Assembly: GCA_002344215.1 (NCBI GenBank)
Contig: DDSV01000014.1
Coordinates: 56,387-120,386, forward strand
DNA from: Akkermansiaceae bacterium UBA2381
GTDB lineage: Bacteria; Verrucomicrobiota; Verrucomicrobiia; Verrucomicrobiales; DEV007
Length of the DNA: 64,000 nt
Direction of reading: 5' to 3'
Below, in pieces: positions 60,631 to 64,000 of this stretch. The notes under the pieces were generated by a model that did not search any database, was not told the DNA's origin, and was given only the letters and a program-made list of their open reading frames with translations. Numbering within the stretch: position 1 is the first letter of the stretch; every line of letters starts with the position of its first letter. A program made the translations under genes and the position numbers.

Positions 60631-61340
60631 TTTACTTCAAGATCGCAGCGGCAGGTGGCGGCATCCATTTTTCCTTCGGCGTGACTGCTGCCGATGTAGG
60701 AGAAATGCCACATCAGGGAGAGGGCGGCGGCTCCGGCGAGGCTGCGTTTGGCGATGAGGAAACCTCTTGCTCCGAGTTTCTGGTTCACCCACGACGAGCC
60801 GATCTGCACCGCCCAGATGGCGGGAATGGCACCGAGGCCGAAGGCGAGCATGATCTCGACTCCGCGGACGGGGGACCCGCTTGCGATAGCAAGCGCGAGG
60901 ATGGCGTAAAGTGGTCCGCAAGGGAGGAGCGGTGTGGCGAGTCCGATGATCGCGGCGCGGGCTAGCGGGGGAAACTTCAGCGTCTTGACACGGATCTTGA
61001 GCATTATCTTTCCGAGCCCGGGAATGGCCGCCATCTTTTTATCGAGTCCGAAGACGATCGCAATGAGGAAAAGGATCAGTAAAAGAGGTAGCCATTGCAC
61101 TCCCGCGGGCGAAATGGTGAACCCGAGGCGGCTCCCGACGAAGCCCATGATCGCCCCGGCGATGCTGTAACCGACGAGCCGGCTGAAGTGATAAAGCCCG
61201 ACCGAGGCGAGAGCGGGACCGCGTCCGGCGATGCCGAGGCCGCAGGTGAGAAGCCCGCACATCCCCGCGCAATGCAGACTCGTGGCGAGTCCGGCGACAA
61301 AGAGTCCGCCGAGGGTGATGGCTGCGGGGTCGTAGGTCAT
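60627..61340 (-). CDS. SafE/TauE-type membrane protein of cbb3 oxidase clusters
   Basis: The 237-residue polytopic protein has the starting GLFVAGLATSLHCAGMCGLLTCG and later GLATPLLPCGPLYAIL, paired Cys/His-Cys motifs of the SafE (cytochrome biogenesis/DsbD-like transporter) family that accompanies CcoI genes. It has about six helices. Related proteins affect copper or thiol supply for cbb3 oxidase maturation; sulfite export is only the historical family label. It is translationally coupled to ccoI. Confidence 0.83.
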   Translation of the reverse strand: MTYDPAAITLGGLFVAGLATSLHCAGMCGLLTCGLGIAGRGPALASVGLYHFSRLVGYSIAGAIMGFVGSRLGFTISPAGVQWLPLLLILFLIAIVFGLDKKMAAIPGLGKIMLKIRVKTLKFPPLARAAIIGLATPLLPCGPLYAILALAIASGSPVRGVEIMLAFGLGAIPAIWAVQIGSSWVNQKLGARGFLIAKRSLAGAAALSLMWHFSYIGSSHAEGKMDAATCRCDLEVK

Positions 61341-61371
61341 TCTGGCTTTTTAGCTTTTAGCGGCAATCGCG

Positions 61372-61518
61372 TTAGTTGGTGACCGGAGGCTGATAGATCT
61401 CGACCGATGCGGGGCGTTTCTCTCCGGCGATCTTAAGGAGGATGGTCCAGCTGGTGATAAGAATCACGAAAGCAACGATGATCCAGATCCAGGGGCGGTC
61501 GCGGATGAATTTGATCAT
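61372..61518 (-). CDS. 48-residue single-helix membrane protein in the CcoH position
   Basis: The product starts MIKFIRDRPW, has one membrane helix (WIWIIVAFVILITSWTILL) and ends with a short periplasmic tail containing YQPPVTN. It lies between ccoG and the SafE-ccoI pair, where many cbb3 clusters carry ccoH/fixH, but it is only a third of FixH length. The N-terminal helix could correspond to the FixH anchor, with the periplasmic domain lost. Codon use and the position between co-directional genes support a real gene. Confidence 0.65.
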   Translation of the reverse strand: MIKFIRDRPWIWIIVAFVILITSWTILLKIAGEKRPASVEIYQPPVTN

Positions 61519-61540
61519 GTGGGTGAGTGTGTCATTTCTC

Positions 61541-61635
61541 TCTTAATCCTAATCTTATTTTTAATCCTAATCACAGACAGCATCCAATTGACCTTGTTCG
61601 AACAACGGGGATTAAGATTAAGATAAAGATTAAGA
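61541..61635. repeat. AATCCTAATC/GATTAAGATTAAG intergenic inverted repeat
   Basis: The left arm (61541-61572) has CTTAATCCTAATCTT and TTTTTAATCCTAATC. The right arm (61610-61635) has GGATTAAGATTAAGAT and AAAGATTAAG, its imperfect reverse complement. Between them lies a perfect palindrome TTGTTCGAACAA at 61594-61605. The element could form a long hairpin in the cco transcript between ccoG and the small membrane gene. A coding copy of the left-arm motif lies at 9672-9705. Confidence 0.75.
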
Positions 61636-61649
61636 TGATGAACTGAAAA

Positions 61650-63044
61650 TCATTTCAAAGTGTAAGCGCTCGGGCCGATGAATTCGATTGTATCAGTGAG
61701 ATCAAAATCTCCGGGCGAGACACTGGCCTCCAGGGTGATTTTGAACTCGCCCTTATACTTGTCCTTCGGAACCTGAACAAGGAGCGTCTTCATCGACTCT
61801 TCTCCCGGTTTCACGGTGACTGTCTTGTCGAGCCCTAAAATAATTGCTCCCTCGGGCAGACCGGTGAGTTTCAGGGTGAAGACGGTCGGCTCGGTCTGTT
61901 TAGTGACGAGTTGGAGTCGATACTGGTTCCGCACCCCCGAGTCGTCGACATAGTAGGGCTGCCCGGTCATGCGGATGAGCTCGACTTTGGCCGAGTGCAG
62001 CGTGGTGAGGAAGAGGGAAAGCACGGTCGCCCCGAGAGCGAGAAACCCGGTGTAGAGAAAGATGCGGGGACGGAAGTAGCGCTTTTTGCCTCCGGCGAAT
62101 CCGTTGAGTGAATCATAGCGGATGAGGCCGCGGGGACGCTCCGTCTTGTCCATGACCTCATTGCAGGCATCAATGCAGCCGGCGCACCCGATGCATTCAA
62201 GTTGCAGCCCGTTGCGGATGTCAATGCCGGTGGGACAAACCTGGACGCAACGACTGCAGTTGATGCAATCACCCGCATTCGAATCCGATTTCTTCCCGCG
62301 GGGTTCGCCGCGTTTGGCGTCGTAGCCGATGATAACGGTGTCATCGTCAGTCAGGGCCGACTGGATGCGGCCGTAAGGGCAGAGAATGATGCAGAACTGT
62401 TCGCGGAACCAGCTGAAGGAGAAATAGAGCGCACCAGTGAGAAAGAGCATGACCCCGAAGGCCTTGGCATTGTTGGCCGGTGACTGCCCCATATACTCGT
62501 AGAGGCGCGGGATCGAGATGAAGTAGGAGATGAAAATGTGCGCGAGGATGAGCGAGACGAGCACGTAAAGACTGTGCTTGATGACGCGCCGGACGATCTT
62601 CGAATTGGTCCACGGGGCGGCGTCGAGTTTTTTTCGCTTCGACGAGTCACCGTCGACGAGTCGCTCGATGCGCCGGTAGATATGCTCAAGAAAAACGGTG
62701 TAGGGACAGGCCCAGCCACACCAGAGTCGACCGAAGAGAGCGGTGACATAGAAGAGGGAGAATCCGAGACCGGTGAGGAGGAAAAAGCCGATCCAGAGAT
62801 CCTCGGCGAGGAAGGTGAGGCCGAAGAAGTGGAAGCGGCGCTCTGCTAGGTCGAGGAAGACGGCCGGGAAACCTCCGATGGGGATCCAGGGGAGGAGGAC
62901 GTAGATCGCGAGCAGCAGTGCCCCGAACACTCGCCGCCACAGGGTGAACTTTCCTTTGACGTCGGCGGGGTGGAGGAAGTAGCGGGATCCGTCCTCGTTA
63001 ACGGAAGTGAGGGAGACGAGGTTGGGTTTTTTGCTGGCTGACAT
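61650..63044 (-). CDS. ccoG: CcoG (FixG/RdxA) polyferredoxin, cbb3 oxidase accessory protein
   Basis: The 464-residue protein has about five membrane helices, WCGWACPYTVF and CIILCPYGR cysteines near the membrane. Two [4Fe-4S] ferredoxin motifs follow (CINCSRCVQVCPTG and CIGCAGCIDAC), then a periplasmic immunoglobulin-like FixG C-terminal domain (about 350-464). CcoG is thought to reduce Cu(II) before its transfer into cbb3 oxidase. Length and motif set are standard. It lies 53 bases downstream of ccoP. Confidence 0.94.
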   Translation of the reverse strand: MSASKKPNLVSLTSVNEDGSRYFLHPADVKGKFTLWRRVFGALLLAIYVLLPWIPIGGFPAVFLDLAERRFHFFGLTFLAEDLWIGFFLLTGLGFSLFYVTALFGRLWCGWACPYTVFLEHIYRRIERLVDGDSSKRKKLDAAPWTNSKIVRRVIKHSLYVLVSLILAHIFISYFISIPRLYEYMGQSPANNAKAFGVMLFLTGALYFSFSWFREQFCIILCPYGRIQSALTDDDTVIIGYDAKRGEPRGKKSDSNAGDCINCSRCVQVCPTGIDIRNGLQLECIGCAGCIDACNEVMDKTERPRGLIRYDSLNGFAGGKKRYFRPRIFLYTGFLALGATVLSLFLTTLHSAKVELIRMTGQPYYVDDSGVRNQYRLQLVTKQTEPTVFTLKLTGLPEGAIILGLDKTVTVKPGEESMKTLLVQVPKDKYKGEFKITLEASVSPGDFDLTDTIEFIGPSAYTLK

Positions 63045-63097
63045 GAGTCAGGGGAGGAGGAGTGATGGTGTGAATGTGAATGTGAGCACATCGGGCA

Positions 63098-63664
63098 TCA
63101 GGAGGGTTGTTTGCTGAGGATGTAGGAGACGACCTGGGCGATCTCGGAAGGGCTGAGCTGCGTCTTCCACGGGATCATTCCCTTGGTGACATCGGGAGAT
63201 CCATTGGTGACTATGTTCATGATCTGGAGTGGGTTGTGGCCGTATTTCCATTCCGTATCGTTGAGTGGAAGTCCGGGCAACTGCATGCCGTTGAGCTTCG
63301 AGGAGAGGTCCAGTCCATGACAGGCGGCACACTTGGCTTCGAAAATCGCTTTTCCCGCTGCGGCGTGAGTCGCGTCCTTGCTCATTTCCCGAAGAGAATC
63401 GTCGCTGAGTGAGGCGAGCATGGATTCCAGTTCGGCATTCTTTTTCTGCTCAATGACGGCGATCTGCCCGTCGATGTGCTCTCCGTCGGTGGGGATTCTC
63501 GCGGGAGTCTGATAGTAGACAAACCAGGCGATTACAAAATAGACGATCGCGATGTAGAAGGTGAAGAGCCACCAGTTGGGGAGCTTCTGATCATACTCTT
63601 GAATGCCGTCGAAGACGTGGTCCCGGATCGTGACCCCGTCGTTTTGCTGGTCCTTGTTGTTCAT
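63098..63664 (-). CDS. ccoP: CcoP-like cbb3 oxidase subunit III with a single c-type haem
   Basis: The 188-residue protein has the CcoP N-terminus (DGIQEYDQKLPNWW followed by a membrane helix FYIAIVYFVIAWFVYY) and one cytochrome c domain with CAACHG (about 114-119) and a likely Met ligand in GMIPW. Standard CcoP is about 290-310 residues with two haems. Here only one CxxCH is present, so the electron-entry chain is shortened. Its start overlaps the ccoQ-like stop by four bases. Confidence 0.9.
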   Translation of the reverse strand: MNNKDQQNDGVTIRDHVFDGIQEYDQKLPNWWLFTFYIAIVYFVIAWFVYYQTPARIPTDGEHIDGQIAVIEQKKNAELESMLASLSDDSLREMSKDATHAAAGKAIFEAKCAACHGLDLSSKLNGMQLPGLPLNDTEWKYGHNPLQIMNIVTNGSPDVTKGMIPWKTQLSPSEIAQVVSYILSKQPS

Positions 63665-63873
63665 TGTGATGCTTTGTCGGATTCGGAAGTGGTGGTGTGG
63701 TCGTTGAGGAGATCCCGGTCATCCTGAAGCGGCATTGAGGCGAGATGCTGCACCTTGGATTTGGTCATGAGCAGGGCACGGAGCACTACGATGGTAAAAA
63801 CCCCGGCGATCAGCGCGAAGCAGATATAGGGGACGTAGTCGTAGTTGCTTTCGATGAGGACTCTTCGGAACAT
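63661..63873 (-). CDS. ccoQ: CcoQ/FixQ-like small subunit
   Basis: The 70-residue protein has one membrane helix (YICFALIAGVFTIVVLRALL) and a charged cytoplasmic tail rich in Asp, Thr and Ser. Size, topology and the place directly before ccoP match CcoQ, which stabilises the cbb3 oxidase complex. Sequence conservation in this family is low, so the call rests mainly on context. Confidence 0.75.
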   Translation of the reverse strand: MFRRVLIESNYDYVPYICFALIAGVFTIVVLRALLMTKSKVQHLASMPLQDDRDLLNDHTTTSESDKASQ

Positions 63874-63881
63874 GGGGGAAA

Positions 63882-63912
63882 GAAGTTTAAAGTTTCAGGT
63901 TTAAAGTTTCTG
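63882..63912. repeat. AACTTTAAACCTGAAACTTTAAA-type repeat at the ccoQ upstream junction
   Basis: TTTAAAGTTTCAGG followed by TTTAAAGTTTCTGG forms a direct repeat. The stop codon of the upstream gene (63901-63903) falls inside it. Related units are at 50065-50098. Confidence 0.6.
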
Positions 63913-64000
63913 GTCGGGAGCAGGAGTTGCTGCCGGAGCGGGGGCCGCTGCCTTCGGTGCCTCCGCTTTGGGAGCCTCCGGCTTCGCAGGAGCAGGAGCA
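63901..64000 (-). CDS. C-terminal tail of a further cbb3 oxidase subunit (partial)
   Basis: The minus-strand frame open to the right edge encodes only a low-complexity Ala/Pro/Lys/Glu tail (PAKPEAPKAEAPKAAAPAPA) ending in DQKL and a TAA supplied by the intergenic repeat. Gene order predicts CcoO or a fused CcoN-CcoO subunit, but no diagnostic residue is in the window. Confidence 0.55.
   Translation of the reverse strand, partial: APAPAKPEAPKAEAPKAAAPAPAATPAPDQKL

Overview
The base composition (GC-rich, strong third-position GC), the near absence of Shine-Dalgarno sequences and several family-level hints point to a member of the PVC superphylum, most likely Verrucomicrobiota. The hints are an exported methyltransferase/PQQ-propeller/LamG fusion, a YHYH-domain protein, SUMF1 proteins, a caspase-like secreted protein and a TPR protein with a CFWDxDTL motif. 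This is inference: there is no rRNA or other taxonomic marker in the window. No tRNA, rRNA, CRISPR array, transposase or phage gene was seen.

Region 1 (1-3975) holds a diacylglycerol-kinase-like gene cut by the left edge, then a stress/envelope cluster on the minus strand (truncated GlsB-like gene, DUF892 ferritin-like protein, glycine-rich 17M-type stress protein, DUF4142-BON protein) and a receiver-like protein without its phospho-acceptor Asp. Region 2 (4019-22564) is a compact natural-product locus. It has one 3688-residue FkbH-ACP-KS-AT-ACP-aminotransferase-C-A-PCP-TE megasynthase, a YafV-type omega-amidase overlapping its start, a divergent ABC exporter and, a few genes further on, an O-carbamoyltransferase. 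Colinearity predicts a glyceryl starter extended once with malonate, beta-transaminated and joined to valine.

Region 3 (22849-39784) is a two-cassette nitrogen-scavenging island. Cassette A has a NitT/TauT-type binding protein, permease and ATPase, a creatininase-family amidohydrolase, two glutamine-synthetase-like enzymes and a Rieske oxygenase. Cassette B, divergent from a MarR regulator, has a permease, a lipoprotein binding protein, two SUMF1 proteins, a TIM-barrel protein, a second Rieske oxygenase, an SDR and a NodB/cyclic-imidase-like hydrolase. Cassette B has no ATPase of its own. Region 4 (39948-48712) is a six-gene operon with the exported fusion protein, an unknown anchored protein, a double ModA-like binding protein with a cysteine-rich second half, ModB, ModC and a ThiF/MoeB E1-like enzyme.

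Region 5 (48779-56090) is a tight operon: a NikR-family regulator that has lost most nickel ligands, preceded by a NikR-geometry operator, then the two DUF1989 proteins now regarded as carboxyguanidine deiminase, a biotin-dependent urea/guanidine carboxylase and allophanate hydrolase. It turns guanidine (or urea) into ammonia and CO2, and probably completes what the Region 3 enzymes start. Region 6 (56178-58099) has two secreted or anchored proteins of unknown role. Region 7 (58201-64000, minus strand) is the accessory and subunit part of a cbb3-type cytochrome oxidase cluster (CcoI, SafE-type protein, a 48-residue membrane peptide, CcoG, mono-haem CcoP, CcoQ, and the tail of a further upstream subunit).

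Simple intergenic repeat families recur (AATCCTAATC type, AACCTGAAACTTTAAA type, ACACGGATGA/CACAGAT type, and a 7-bp tandem array). One of them has been absorbed into the megasynthase as an Asn-Pro-rich linker.
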